From the NCBI GenBank assembly GCA_029880665.1, contig JAOUNZ010000009.1, forward strand, positions 1 to 14,106: a stretch of 14,106 bases of DNA, read 5' to 3'. The stretch is from Candidatus Nitrosopumilus sp. (GTDB taxonomy: Archaea; Thermoproteota; Nitrososphaeria; Nitrososphaerales; Nitrosopumilaceae). Position numbers and translations under genes: made by a program. This document shows positions 13,870 through 14,106 of the stretch, piece by piece. The notes under the pieces were generated by a model. It was not told the origin of the DNA and searched no databases. It saw nothing but the letters and a program-made list of their open reading frames with translations. Numbering within the stretch: the first letter of the stretch is position 1; each line of letters opens with the position of its first letter.

Positions 13870-14106
13870 GTGATCTTGAAACTATCATGTCCCAAATGTA
13901 AATCAAGAATAGACATTCAAAGAACATCCAATAAAAAAATGCATGTCTCTTGCAGTAAATGCGGGATTGAGGATATTTTAGAATTCTCAAAAAATACTGA
14001 TGAAGTATTCCTTGAATTTCTTACAAGATATGATCAAGGATTGATTACTGAAAAAGGGTTGTCTGAAGGTCTAAAAGATGAGGGAATAGTCAGAAGAGAA
14101 AAAGAA
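13870..14106 (+). CDS. Zinc-ribbon protein, possibly Elf1-like (3' end outside window), GTG start
   Basis: The reading frame from GTG at 13870 is open for 79 codons to the right edge. Two CxxC pairs form a zinc ribbon: CPKC near residues 7-10 and CSKC near 28-31, with 17 residues between. A region DEVFLEFLTRYDQGLI follows, then a charged tail. The spacing and the acidic-aromatic stretch after the second pair recall the transcription elongation factor Elf1 family, but the match is weak and other small archaeal zinc-ribbon proteins fit as well. No ATG is available upstream in frame. GTG 13870 fits the box centred 27 nt before it; TTG 13876 is the alternative. The gene is divergent from the DNA methyltransferase. 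Confidence 0.7.
   Translation, partial: MILKLSCPKCKSRIDIQRTSNKKMHVSCSKCGIEDILEFSKNTDEVFLEFLTRYDQGLITEKGLSEGLKDEGIVRREKE

Overview
The window looks like ordinary chromosome of an ammonia-oxidising thaumarchaeon close to Nitrosopumilus (Nitrosopumilaceae). Signs of this are the AT-rich composition, an archaeal proteasome alpha subunit, thaumarchaeal-type copper proteins, an ADP-forming 3-hydroxypropionate-CoA ligase next to a 3-hydroxypropionyl-CoA dehydratase (the thaumarchaeal 3HP/4HB carbon-fixation cycle), and many A/T boxes centred about 24-28 nt before start codons, the mark of leaderless archaeal transcripts. No rRNA, tRNA, CRISPR array, insertion sequence or prophage gene was seen, and no gap between genes exceeds about 210 bases.

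Layout. 1-1777 (minus strand): the 5' part of an IscA/HesB iron-sulfur protein, a two-CBS-domain protein, a protein with a ribbon-helix-helix-like N-terminus and a winged-helix regulator. 1986-3657 (plus): a two-domain laccase-like multicopper oxidase broken by a one-base frameshift, then a secreted plastocyanin-like protein. 3708-7351 (minus): a class I glutamine amidotransferase, the acyl-CoA ligase and the crotonase-family dehydratase. 7398-7769 (plus): a small Toprim protein. 7775-9501 (minus): a winged-helix protein and glutamate dehydrogenase. 9614-12224 (plus): proteasome alpha subunit, a UbiE-like methyltransferase and an MFS transporter. 12221-12535 (minus): a P-II-like protein. 12663-13004 (plus): TatA. 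13006-13782 (minus): a solitary beta-class DNA methyltransferase. 13870-end (plus): the start of a zinc-ribbon protein.

How the genes fit together. The ligase and dehydratase catalyse consecutive steps (3-hydroxypropionate to 3-hydroxypropionyl-CoA to acryloyl-CoA) and lie 35 nt apart, though the dehydratase also seems to have its own promoter. Glutamate dehydrogenase and the P-II-like protein both concern nitrogen assimilation but are not adjacent.

Most unusual is the copper pair at 1986-3657. The oxidase keeps all eight trinuclear-site histidines but has Tyr where the type 1 copper Cys should be, and is also frameshifted. Its neighbour, the plastocyanin-like protein, has Arg where the axial Met is expected. 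A perfect 15-bp palindrome overlaps the oxidase promoter and faces a divergent winged-helix regulator. I found no convincing wholly new multi-gene system. These altered copper sites, the palindrome, the short-T-loop P-II protein and the non-ATG leaderless starts are the points most worth checking.
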